Source of the DNA: a bacterium
GTDB lineage: Bacteria; Chlamydiota; Chlamydiia; Chlamydiales; 2-12-FULL-49-11
Length of the DNA stretch: 6,218 bases
Assembly (NCBI GenBank): GCA_022600215.1
Contig: JAHZKV010000016.1
Coordinates: 1 to 6,218, forward strand
Direction of reading: 5' to 3'
The first letter of the stretch is position 1. Every line of letters begins with the position of its first letter. Below the pieces are notes generated by a model. That model had not been told where the DNA came from. It saw nothing but the letters and a program-made list of their open reading frames with translations, and ran no database searches. This document shows positions 1 to 5,840 of the stretch, in pieces. A program made the position numbers and the translations under genes.

Positions 1-6
1 CGACAC
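1..6 (-). CDS. Probable 5' end of a leftward gene, first two codons only
   Basis: Read on the minus strand, a strong Shine-Dalgarno match AAGGAG (positions 18 to 13) is followed by six T residues and then GTG TCG running off the left edge. The six-base spacing is ideal, so this is probably the start of a protein-coding gene beginning with GTG. Only two codons are in the window, so nothing can be said about its product. It points the same way as the transporter gene at 177-1073, whose stop codon lies about 170 bases upstream. The ribosome binding site could be chance in AT-rich DNA, so confidence is limited. Confidence 0.35.
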
Positions 7-40
7 AAAAAACTCCTTAATATTCTCTTAATTAATGTAT

Positions 41-70
41 AGTATATCATTCCCCTCAATAGAGAAACAA
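41..70 (-). promoter_or_regulatory. Weak candidate promoter for the leftward gene at the left edge
   Basis: On the minus strand TTGTTT (70-65) lies 18 bases before TATACT (46-41), a five-of-six match to the -10 consensus. Transcription would start near base 34, about 28 bases before the GTG at 4-6. The -35 box is poor, so this is a candidate only. Confidence 0.25.
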
Positions 71-99
71 TCAAATTGAGAGAAAAATACTATTATCTA

Positions 100-112
100 C
101 CCCCCTTTTTTT
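100..112. repeat. C6T7 homopolymer tract
   Basis: Six C residues run directly into seven T residues between the transporter gene and the probable leftward gene (A7G6 on the minus strand). Such tracts can change length by slipped-strand replication. On the minus strand it lies just upstream of a GATAAT hexamer, so it could sit in a promoter spacer, but no good -35 box is present. The rest of 7-176 is AT-rich. I see no small gene there and no convincing intrinsic terminator after the transporter stop. Confidence 0.6.
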
Positions 113-176
113 GCCTAAGAAAAAATAATAATTAAGTTAAAATATTATTTATATAAATTTTTGACGTTTGCTACTG

Positions 177-1073
177 CTATTCCCCAGAAAGCCTATCTTC
201 TTGGGAAAAAGAAGGTCTTTCTTTCGGCTTTCTCTCAAAAATCACCAAATTGATCACCCCTCCTAAGAAGATGAGCGCCGACCCAATAAAGAAATGTTTT
301 GAAGGAGCAAAAGCAAAAAGCCCCCTTGCCAACACAAAATGGAAAAAAGCAAAGGAGAAATTATAAGGCGCAAGTTCTGCCGCTGAGCACACTTTATAGG
401 CTTTAAATAACAGCCCTTGGGAAACTAGGCTCAACACCCCAGCAAGGACAGATAATACGATTTGAGAGAGTGTAATCCAGCGAATAGACTGCAATGCAAA
501 AGGAAGTAAAAGGAGCAAGGAAAAGAGGTAAAAATAGAACAAGTAAGTATACACCTCTTCATGATCAGCAACTTTTTGCATAATGATCAAAGACACTGCC
601 CAAAAAATACTTGCCAAGGTAGCAAAAATCATCCCCCCACTCATAAAATTGATCACATTTGGGGACAAAATAAACCAAACACCCACCATTCCAACCAATA
701 ATGCGATCCACTGAACTACAGAGACACGCTCCCCCAAGAAGAGCCAAGCAATAAGGACAATAAACAACGGGAAGCTATTGGTGAGCATACCCACCTCCGC
801 AAAAGAAGCGTAGGAAAGCGCAGCAAAATAACAAAGGGAGAATAACACCCCAGTAAATGCCCGAGAAAAGATCAGCCCCATATGTTTAGGGCGCATAATA
901 GGCTTTTTCTGAAAACGAGCTCGTGCGAGCAAAATCAAGACAATAGTAGCATTCACAATTGCAAGGCACAAAACAATAGGCATTTCCTTTTCCGTAACAA
1001 AATACATACAAAGATTAGTTAAGCTATAACCAAAATAGGCAGCAATCAATAAAAAAGCACCAACAAGCTGCAT
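177..1073 (-). CDS. EamA-type (drug/metabolite superfamily) transporter, 10 membrane helices
   Basis: This is a 298-residue inner-membrane protein made almost entirely of about ten hydrophobic helices, the usual size and layout of two-repeat EamA transporters. The first repeat covers roughly residues 8-136 and ends in the typical LFLGERVS-x-QWIALLVGMVGV stretch. The second covers about 147-278, followed by a short charged cytoplasmic tail. The second repeat lacks the usual glutamate, reading FAFAPS where many members have FGExPS. The frame stays open nine codons further to a TTG at 1100. I prefer the ATG at 1071-1073, because AAGGGG and GAGG lie just upstream of it and the hydrophobic helix begins there. 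The substrate cannot be read from sequence. The superfamily includes amino-acid exporters and the S-adenosylmethionine transporters of intracellular bacteria, so metabolite exchange with a host is possible but inferred. It diverges from the gene at 1141. Confidence 0.9.
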   Translation of the reverse strand: MQLVGAFLLIAAYFGYSLTNLCMYFVTEKEMPIVLCLAIVNATIVLILLARARFQKKPIMRPKHMGLIFSRAFTGVLFSLCYFAALSYASFAEVGMLTNSFPLFIVLIAWLFLGERVSVVQWIALLVGMVGVWFILSPNVINFMSGGMIFATLASIFWAVSLIIMQKVADHEEVYTYLFYFYLFSLLLLLPFALQSIRWITLSQIVLSVLAGVLSLVSQGLLFKAYKVCSAAELAPYNFSFAFFHFVLARGLFAFAPSKHFFIGSALIFLGGVINLVIFERKPKERPSFSQEDRLSGE

Positions 1074-1099
1074 AACCTCTAACCCCTTTGTATCAGTCA

Positions 1100-1130
1100 A
1101 TTACAGTTATATGCTTACATATATTATAAT
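1100..1130. promoter_or_regulatory. Divergent promoter region with overlapping -10 boxes
   Basis: The palindrome ATTATAAT (1123-1130) supplies a perfect TATAAT on both strands: 1125-1130 on plus and 1128-1123 on minus. On the plus strand ATTACA (1100-1105), a four-of-six -35 match, lies 19 bases upstream. I see no good minus-strand -35 box. Plus transcription would start near 1137, only a few bases before the ATG at 1141. Minus transcription would start near 1116, about 45 bases before the transporter ATG. The two promoters would share DNA and probably could not be bound at once. Confidence 0.4.
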
Positions 1131-1140
1131 AAGTTTAATT

Positions 1141-1860
1141 ATGGAACATTTATTTAGTTATACAAAAAAATTAATTGCCGATATTTTCTCCTTACTAGAA
1201 GATATATCAGCACTTCAGAACTTTTCTAACCAGCAAAAAAAAGCTATTTCCGCAGAGGAAAAAGTTAAAGATTTGGTAAGTAAACTGCAAAAGAAAGTCT
1301 ACTTTCTACGCATTTTGATGCACATTTCTTACTTAGAGGAATACAAGGGGGATTTTGCTCGCGCCTTATCAGAAATTGATAGCGCCATCACATCACCCAC
1401 CATCAGCAAAATAGCCCTAAAAAAGATCTCCATCTTCCTCGATGCTATCGGCAGAATCTATCAAATGGAAGAAGAGATAGAACAAAAAGCCCTCGCTCCA
1501 ATCTCCCTCTCAGCAAAAGTGATCGATAAGCTCGAGCTCACCATGAAAGCAGTAGAGGAAATACTCCTCTCCCAATACGGACTCACCAACCCCGTAACCA
1601 ATCTCGAAGAAAAACTCGTCCACTCCATCGAAGCCCTCTTCCACCTCCCCCTCGACGAGCTCACCCAAAAAGAAAAAGAGCTGATAGAAGCCTTCTTCAA
1701 TCATATACACGACGCCTTCGATAAAAAAGAGGCCATCCATTGGGAAGACGCCTTTATCAAATGTACCGCCATCATGAACACCCTCAAAGAAGATGCAGGC
1801 CTCCCTCAGGATAGCACCCTTGAGATAAGCATCGATCCACCAGAAGAAGATGTAGAGTAA
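1141..1860 (+). CDS. Unrecognised all-helical acidic protein, 239 residues
   Basis: I do not recognise this protein. It is soluble-looking and predicted almost wholly alpha-helical, with amphipathic Lys/Glu/Leu-rich stretches, no clear membrane segment and no signal peptide. Residues about 40-115 and 120-220 look like two helical blocks joined by ALAPISLS. The C-terminus is an acidic tail (IDPPEEDVE). An in-frame ATG at 1111 would add ten residues (MLTYIIISLI), but that stretch contains the TATAAT at 1125-1130. I therefore prefer 1141, though neither start has a Shine-Dalgarno sequence. Base use changes within the gene: none of the 11 leucines before residue 84 uses CTC, while 16 of the 19 after it do. 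A hairpin starts at the first base after the stop codon. A secreted effector or a lineage-specific protein is possible, but nothing shows it directly. Confidence 0.75.
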   Translation: MEHLFSYTKKLIADIFSLLEDISALQNFSNQQKKAISAEEKVKDLVSKLQKKVYFLRILMHISYLEEYKGDFARALSEIDSAITSPTISKIALKKISIFLDAIGRIYQMEEEIEQKALAPISLSAKVIDKLELTMKAVEEILLSQYGLTNPVTNLEEKLVHSIEALFHLPLDELTQKEKELIEAFFNHIHDAFDKKEAIHWEDAFIKCTAIMNTLKEDAGLPQDSTLEISIDPPEEDVE

Positions 1861-1879
1861 TGTGGGGTTTCACCCCACA
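1861..1879. terminator. Hairpin directly after the plus-strand stop codon
   Basis: TGTGGGGT (1861-1868) pairs with ACCCCACA (1872-1879) around a TTC loop, giving an 8-bp stem that begins one base after the TAA of the upstream gene. No run of T follows, so it is not a classical intrinsic terminator. It may instead protect the 3' end of the message or slow RNA polymerase. Confidence 0.5.
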
Positions 1880-1886
1880 CCCCAGA

Positions 1887-1903
1887 TAAGGGCCACGCCC
1901 TTA
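1887..1903. repeat. Second hairpin of the left module
   Basis: TAAGGGC (1887-1893) pairs with GCCCTTA (1897-1903) around a CAC loop. The stem is 7 bp and has no following T run. It matches in position the hairpin at 1968-1989 of the mirrored module. Confidence 0.6.
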
Positions 1904-1930
1904 ACAAACCCATCGCTATTTTTATACTAT

Positions 1931-1954
1931 ATTTTTTGTGCATGCACAAAAAAT
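1931..1954. repeat. Perfect 24-bp palindrome at the centre of the element
   Basis: The left half is ATTTTTTGTGCA and the right half is its exact reverse complement, with the centre between 1942 and 1943. There is no spacer, so it could be a dimeric protein-binding site or the tip of a larger cruciform. Its A and T runs could also act as terminator T tracts for transcripts from either side. It sits between the two inverted hairpin modules. Confidence 0.75.
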
Positions 1955-1967
1955 CAACAAGGGGTTT

Positions 1968-1989
1968 GCAAAGGGTTATTACCCTTTGC
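1968..1989. repeat. Second hairpin of the right module
   Basis: GCAAAGGGT (1968-1976) pairs perfectly with ACCCTTTGC (1981-1989) around a four-base TATT loop. This 9-bp stem is the longest of the four hairpins. It is the mirrored counterpart of the hairpin at 1887-1903. Confidence 0.7.
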
Positions 1990-1997
1990 CGGGGTTA

Positions 1998-2016
1998 TTA
2001 GGGGCAGAGCCCCTAA
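1998..2016. terminator. Hairpin that contains the stop codon of the minus-strand transporter
   Basis: TTAGGGGC (1998-2005) pairs with GCCCCTAA (2009-2016) around an AGA loop, an 8-bp stem. Read on the minus strand, the TAG stop of the symporter gene (2015-2013) is part of the first arm. No T run follows directly. It may help end the two-gene symporter transcript, but it belongs structurally to the mirrored element. Confidence 0.5.
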
Positions 2017-3377
2017 TTCATGCGGATGATTTCGCTTTTTTGGAGGATGATCAACAAGATCAACACAGGGACGATGAACTTGATAAAGTAGTACCAGAGA
2101 TAGAAGAGGGAAGTACCTTTTCGTCCATGCATGAACTCTTTTTTCCATGTCGCTCTTGGGACAACCCAACCTATGAAGATGGAGGTGATCAGCCCTCCTA
2201 TTGGGATAACCCATACGGAGATGAAGTTGTCGATCGTCTCTAAAAATGGCATCCCATAGACACTATCCCATCCGGGGAAGATACCACCTGTTGCTGAATA
2301 GGCCGAGGGTATTCCAAAGATAAAAGTAAGTAGGCAGGTGATCATCACTGCCTTTTTTCTTGGGATATCATAATGATCCATAATATTCACGGAGACTACC
2401 TCTACAAAAGCCATGGAAGAGGTTATTGCAGCAAAGACAAATAGGCTGAAAAATGCTACTGCAATCACCTTACCGGCTGGTAGCTTGATAAAGAGATGGG
2501 GAAGCGACTGAAAGATCATCCCTGTTCCCATGGAAGGATCCAGCCCAAAAGAGAAGATCACAGGGAAGATAAGGAGTGCTGCAAGGGTTGCTACCACAAT
2601 CACTGCGATAGAAACAAAGCTACACATCAAAGGGACACTCTCCTTTTTACGCATATAACTTCCATAGGAAATCATAATACCTTGCCCAAGGCTAAGGGTG
2701 AAAAAAGCAAGACCGAGCGCCTCTAATATGGAGGAAGCTTTAAAGGAACCTGGAGAGCCTACTAGTAGATACTCCAAAGCATCATGAAATCCTGATAAGT
2801 TCACATTGTAAAAGACAAGCAGCGTCAAAATGATAAAGAGGAGACGCATCATGATCTTCGCCCAATACTCAATCCCCTCTTTTACGCCTGAGAAGACAAT
2901 CATCATTGTAATCAAGGTGAATATCCCGTGCCACAAAAGAGAAATCCCTCCTGAGCTAGAAAGAGAATAAAAGACATCAGATACTTCAGAAGAAGAGAGG
3001 CCCTTTGCAAAATCACAAAGTGACATCACTATATAGGAAAGCCCCCACCCAGCAACTACTGAGTAAAAGCTCATAATAAAAAAGGAGGCGATCACCCCTA
3101 GCATTCCGCCAAGAGACCAACCCTTTACAGGGTGAAGCTTTTGAAAAGACATTACTGCCCCTTCTCCTGAAGCTCTACCGAGTAAAATCTCTCCAATAAA
3201 CACAGGAAGACCAATCAACAAAATACATAAAATGTAGCAAAGGATAAAAAGCCCCCCGCCATTATTTCCCACGGTAAATGGGAACTTCCATAAAACCCCT
3301 AGCCCTACCGCAGAACCAATTGCCGCAAATAAAAAGCCAATCTTTGAGCTAAAATGTTCGTGTTTTCTTTCTGTCAT
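2013..3377 (-). CDS. NSS-family sodium-dependent amino-acid symporter, second gene of a tandem pair
   Basis: This 454-residue inner-membrane protein belongs to the neurotransmitter:sodium symporter family (LeuT, MhsT, TnaT type) and has about 11 helices, as in the shorter bacterial members. Helix 1 carries the signature GSAVGLGVLWKFP (21-33) followed by NNGGG. Tyr105 and Trp111 fit helix 3 (LeuT Tyr108 and Trp114). Helix 6 has TLSLGQG (227-233), helix 8 AAITSS (316-321), and Asp383 matches the LeuT gate residue Asp404. Residues matching the LeuT Na2 site are kept. Two Na1 ligands are hydrophobic: Val28 for Asn27 and Val259 for Asn286. Lys31 replaces the gate arginine. It starts with ATG inside TAATG, overlapping the upstream gene's stop by one base, with AGGAG seven bases before. 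Its stop lies in a hairpin of the palindromic element. An amino-acid importer is likely, but the substrate is not readable. Confidence 0.93.
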   Translation of the reverse strand: MTERKHEHFSSKIGFLFAAIGSAVGLGVLWKFPFTVGNNGGGLFILCYILCILLIGLPVFIGEILLGRASGEGAVMSFQKLHPVKGWSLGGMLGVIASFFIMSFYSVVAGWGLSYIVMSLCDFAKGLSSSEVSDVFYSLSSSGGISLLWHGIFTLITMMIVFSGVKEGIEYWAKIMMRLLFIILTLLVFYNVNLSGFHDALEYLLVGSPGSFKASSILEALGLAFFTLSLGQGIMISYGSYMRKKESVPLMCSFVSIAVIVVATLAALLIFPVIFSFGLDPSMGTGMIFQSLPHLFIKLPAGKVIAVAFFSLFVFAAITSSMAFVEVVSVNIMDHYDIPRKKAVMITCLLTFIFGIPSAYSATGGIFPGWDSVYGMPFLETIDNFISVWVIPIGGLITSIFIGWVVPRATWKKEFMHGRKGTSLFYLWYYFIKFIVPVLILLIILQKSEIIRMN

Positions 3378-3392
3378 TACAAGACTCCTGAT
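3377..3392 (-). promoter_or_regulatory. Ribosome binding site and TAATG coupling between the two symporter genes
   Basis: AGGAG inside the last codons of the upstream symporter lies seven bases before the ATG of the downstream one, and the stop and start share one base (TAATG). This points to one messenger RNA and translational coupling, with both transporters probably made in similar amounts. Confidence 0.75.
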
Positions 3393-4753
3393 AGATTGAT
3401 CAGCCCACTAGTTTGCAGTAAGATCAATAAAATCACTGCCGGAACAAAAATAGAGATCCCATAATACCAAATGGAGAACCCCCATTTCAATCCTGCACCA
3501 TCATAAAACTCCTTCTTAAGCGAGCTTTTTTTCATTCGATAGCCAATGAAAATCGAAGTAAATAATCCTGCAAGAGGGATAACCCAAACAGAAGCCAGTT
3601 GATCCACCGTATCTAAAAAGTTTCTCCCAAATATCTCACACCAGGTAGAAGAAACACCGCTCACCCCAGATAAAGCACTTGGAATTCCAAACAAAAAAAT
3701 AATCAAACATACTCGTAGTGTTGCCTGTTTTCGACTCCAGCCAAACTTCTCCATCAAATTTGTTGCTACCACCTCCACTAAAGGAACCGCTGATGTGAGT
3801 GCGGTAAACACAAATAGAGAAAAGAAAATGGTAGAAATTACCATCGAGCCAGGAAGTTTTGCAAATAAGACAGGCAATGTTTTAAACACAAGACCAGGAC
3901 CAGCTGCTGGCGATAGACCAAAAGTAAATACCACTGGGAAAATAGTTAGTGCTGATAAAATCGCAACGATCACTACTGAAAAAGCTACAACAAGGGACAT
4001 CTTAACGATATTTTGCCCTCGATTCACATAGCTACCATAAGAAATCATGATCCCTTGCCCAAGACTTAGCGTCATGAATGCAAGGCCAAGTGCTTCTAGT
4101 ACACTCATTAAGGAAAAGCTTCCTGTTTTTGGTACAAAGACAAATCGAACTGCTTCTGCAAAGCCAGGCAGCGTTGTGCTATAGATAAACAATCCCACCA
4201 AAATACAAAGGAGCGCCTTCACCAAAATTTTTGACCAATATTCAATCCCCTTCTGGACACCAGATAATACAATAAACATCGTAATCGCAGTAAAGACTCC
4301 ATGCCATAAAATGGTAATGCTTCCACTACCGGAAAGGGCCGTGAATATTTGCGCCACCTGCTCCGGCGTCTTCCCAGCGTAAAACCCAGAAAGCGAGGTT
4401 AAAATATAGGAGAGTCCCCATCCAGCAATCACGGAATAAAAACTCATAATCAAAAAGGAAGAGAGGACACCTAAATAACCACCAATTGCAAGTTTACTAT
4501 CTTTATCAGGAGAACCTTTCGCAAAAGCACGAATCGCGGCACTTTGTGTGCTCCTTCCAAGGATAATTTCTCCAATAAAGAGCGGAATCCCCGCAAAAAA
4601 AATACAAAAGAAATAAGTAAGCAGAAATAAGCCGCCACCATTTTGACCAATCACGTAGGGAAATTTCCATAGCAAACCAAGGCCAATAGCAGAACCAATC
4701 GCTGCGAGCATAAACCCTAATTTAGATCCAAAGTGCTCCCGTTTTTCTCTCAT
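3377..4753 (-). CDS. NSS-family sodium-dependent amino-acid symporter, first gene of a tandem pair
   Basis: This 458-residue paralog of the downstream gene matches it along its whole length, so the pair arose by tandem duplication. It has the same roughly 11-helix NSS fold. Helix 1 is GSAIGLGLLWKFP (20-32) followed by GQNGGG, helix 6 TLSLGQG (228-234), helix 8 TALTS (317-321), and the gate aspartate is Asp384. Numbering around helix 1 equals that of LeuT, so Leu27 stands where LeuT has the Na1 ligand Asn27 and Lys30 where it has Arg30. Val260 replaces Asn286 in helix 7. Na2 residues Thr320 and Ser321 are kept. The ATG at 4753 has only a weak AGG ribosome binding site but lies just after a near-consensus promoter. 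Import of an amino acid from the host is the likely role, and aromatic or branched-chain substrates as in TnaT or MhsT are a guess. Confidence 0.93.
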   Translation of the reverse strand: MREKREHFGSKLGFMLAAIGSAIGLGLLWKFPYVIGQNGGGLFLLTYFFCIFFAGIPLFIGEIILGRSTQSAAIRAFAKGSPDKDSKLAIGGYLGVLSSFLIMSFYSVIAGWGLSYILTSLSGFYAGKTPEQVAQIFTALSGSGSITILWHGVFTAITMFIVLSGVQKGIEYWSKILVKALLCILVGLFIYSTTLPGFAEAVRFVFVPKTGSFSLMSVLEALGLAFMTLSLGQGIMISYGSYVNRGQNIVKMSLVVAFSVVIVAILSALTIFPVVFTFGLSPAAGPGLVFKTLPVLFAKLPGSMVISTIFFSLFVFTALTSAVPLVEVVATNLMEKFGWSRKQATLRVCLIIFLFGIPSALSGVSGVSSTWCEIFGRNFLDTVDQLASVWVIPLAGLFTSIFIGYRMKKSSLKKEFYDGAGLKWGFSIWYYGISIFVPAVILLILLQTSGLINLSGVL

Positions 4754-4785
4754 TTTTACCTAATATCATTAAAAAATTGACAGGG

Positions 4786-4814
4786 ATAATAACACAAAAT
4801 TTATGCTCTGTAAA
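4786..4814 (-). promoter_or_regulatory. Sigma-70-type promoter of the symporter operon
   Basis: On the minus strand TTTACA (4814-4809, five of six) is separated by exactly 17 bases from TATTAT (4791-4786, five of six). Transcription would start near 4779, leaving a leader of about 26 bases before the ATG at 4753. This is among the best promoters in the window and should drive both symporter genes. A weaker alternative, TTGATT and TATAAT with a 15-base spacer, lies further upstream at 4877-4851. Confidence 0.6.
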
Positions 4815-4828
4815 GAAAAACACCGCCT

Positions 4829-4858
4829 TTAAAATCTTTTCTTGTTGTTAATTATATT
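4829..4858 (+). promoter_or_regulatory. Candidate promoter of the Inc-like gene
   Basis: TTAAAA (4829-4834) lies 18 bases before TATATT (4853-4858, five of six to the -10 consensus), placing the start near 4865 and giving a leader of about 30 bases. An exact TTGACA at 4777-4782 followed after 19 bases by TATGCT is a second, more distant possibility. The region is AT-rich, so chance matches are likely. Confidence 0.35.
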
Positions 4859-4894
4859 TTGTATTATGTTTAATCAAAAATTTATCAGGATAAA

Positions 4895-5785
4895 ATGACA
4901 CGAGTTAGCACTACCACCCCTTCCACTTATAAAAACTTCTTAGAAAGACAAGAGGAAGCAAAAAAAATGGTAGAGCGCTCTGAACATCGCTTTGTTCGTG
5001 TAGTAATTGACCTATTTCCTGATGTTTTTGCTGTTTTAGAACTTCCTATTATCAATCAAATCCCCTTTGTGCAAACTATCACCAAAAACATCGGACCTAT
5101 CACCGTTTCTGTAATCGTTTCCTCTGTCGGCCTTAGCTTTATTTCCGTTGCGGGCGTTGCCCTAACCTCAGGAATAGTAAAAATCAGCTGTGTTGTAATT
5201 TTTATTAACTCTAGCGCTGTCGGTTCTATTTTTACGCTTTCCATGATGCAAAGATACTTTACCTTAAGAAGAAATCACCAGCGCATGGAAATCATCAACC
5301 ACATGGTAAGGGAAATGTACATCACCCTTGAAACGATGGAGGAGCAACTAGCCACACAAAAATCTTTAAATGAAGAGCAAGCAGCAACTACAGCAGAGCA
5401 AGCACGCCAAAATGCCGAGTTAAAAATTCAAGTTGGCAATATACAAAAAGCCGCTGAGGAACTGCGCCATGCACCAGGTAACCTTGTAAAAGTGGCCGCA
5501 GAAGTAAGAAAAATGAAAGAACACATGCAAAAACTTGGAAAGCAAATCGACGATCTACAATCCCTGAAAACTCAACTAGAAAGTGTAGTAGAAAGCCTTA
5601 AACAGCAAGAAAAGAACTCCAAGGCCGCACACGCAACATTATTACAAGCACAACAACAGATAATGGCTAATCTTGTTGCTAGCAGCACCCCCCAAATCAC
5701 ACCAAGACCAGATAAAGAGCGACAAAGATTACCAGGAAAAGAAAATAGCCCCCAAATAAGCAGTGGGGAAGCTATACCTGTATAG
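4895..5785 (+). CDS. Putative inclusion membrane (Inc) protein, IncA-like layout
   Basis: This 296-residue protein has a Ser/Thr-rich start (MTRVSTTTPSTY), as in type III secreted proteins, and a charged segment to about residue 65. Two hydrophobic helices at about 66-90 and 94-118 are separated only by TSGI, the bilobed hairpin that defines chlamydial Inc proteins. A basic stretch (RRNHQR) follows. Residues about 137-191 and 197-262 are Glu/Gln/Lys-rich coiled coils broken by HAPGN. The tail, 263-296, is rich in Pro and polar residues and probably disordered. If it is an Inc, the hairpin sits in the inclusion membrane with both ends facing host cytosol. The two coiled-coil blocks recall IncA and its SNARE-like segments, but this is an analogy in layout, not a sequence match. 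ATG 4895 has AGGA four bases upstream. A non-secreted membrane coiled-coil protein remains possible. Confidence 0.75.
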   Translation: MTRVSTTTPSTYKNFLERQEEAKKMVERSEHRFVRVVIDLFPDVFAVLELPIINQIPFVQTITKNIGPITVSVIVSSVGLSFISVAGVALTSGIVKISCVVIFINSSAVGSIFTLSMMQRYFTLRRNHQRMEIINHMVREMYITLETMEEQLATQKSLNEEQAATTAEQARQNAELKIQVGNIQKAAEELRHAPGNLVKVAAEVRKMKEHMQKLGKQIDDLQSLKTQLESVVESLKQQEKNSKAAHATLLQAQQQIMANLVASSTPQITPRPDKERQRLPGKENSPQISSGEAIPV

Positions 5786-5788
5786 AGC

Positions 5789-5817
5789 TTGCCAGGAAAG
5801 ACTCCATATGTGATAAT
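5789..5817 (+). promoter_or_regulatory. Extended -10 promoter of efp
   Basis: TTGCCA (5789-5794, five of six) is followed after 17 bases by GATAAT (5812-5817, five of six), and TG at 5809-5810 forms an extended -10 element. Transcription would start near 5824, about 17 bases before the efp ATG. The element begins just after the stop codon of the Inc-like gene, so efp is probably transcribed independently. I see no terminator between the two genes. Confidence 0.6.
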
Positions 5818-5840
5818 AGACCTTTCAAATCAGAGGTATT

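Larger units (their letters stand above)
1861..2016. repeat. Palindromic element: two mirrored two-hairpin modules around a central palindrome
   Basis: This 156-base stretch fills the gap between two convergent genes. From the left (plus strand) it reads hairpin 1 (G4/C4 core), CCCC, hairpin 2 (AAGGG/CCCTT core), then CAAACCC. From the right (minus strand) it reads hairpin 1 (G4/C4 core), TAACCCC, hairpin 2 (AAAGGG/CCCTTT core), then AAACCCC. The same module is thus present twice in inverted orientation, with a perfect palindrome between. CAAACCC (1905-1911) and GGGTTTG (1962-1968) can also pair across the centre. Stem sequences differ between modules while pairing is kept, so structure rather than sequence seems conserved. 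It could be a REP- or MITE-like dispersed repeat, a bidirectional terminator, or both. Confidence 0.8.

Noticed and set aside
1074..1100. Nine-codon N-terminal extension of the EamA transporter from a TTG
   Set aside because: The ATG at 1073 has purine-rich ribosome-binding sequence just upstream, and the extension is hydrophilic and overlaps that site.
1461..1740. Two minus-strand open frames inside the unrecognised plus-strand gene
   Set aside because: They are Ser/Phe- or Glu/Gly-rich products created by the CTC-rich codons of the plus strand. No start signals are present, and the plus frame is longer.
1861..2016. CRISPR array
   Set aside because: The palindromes differ in sequence and spacing and are not direct repeats with unique spacers. 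No cas gene is nearby.
1938..2243. Plus-strand open frame of 101 codons starting inside the central palindrome
   Set aside because: It runs through the hairpin array and then antisense to the conserved C-terminal part of the symporter. It has no ribosome binding site and a low-complexity product.
2496..2726. Plus-strand open frame of 76 codons antisense to a symporter; also 3795-4031
   Set aside because: Both are charged, unstructured shadows of conserved membrane-helix codons, with no family features.
5056..5244. Minus-strand open frame inside the Inc-like gene
   Set aside because: It is the antisense of the hydrophobic hairpin, with no start signal. The plus frame is clearly the coding one.
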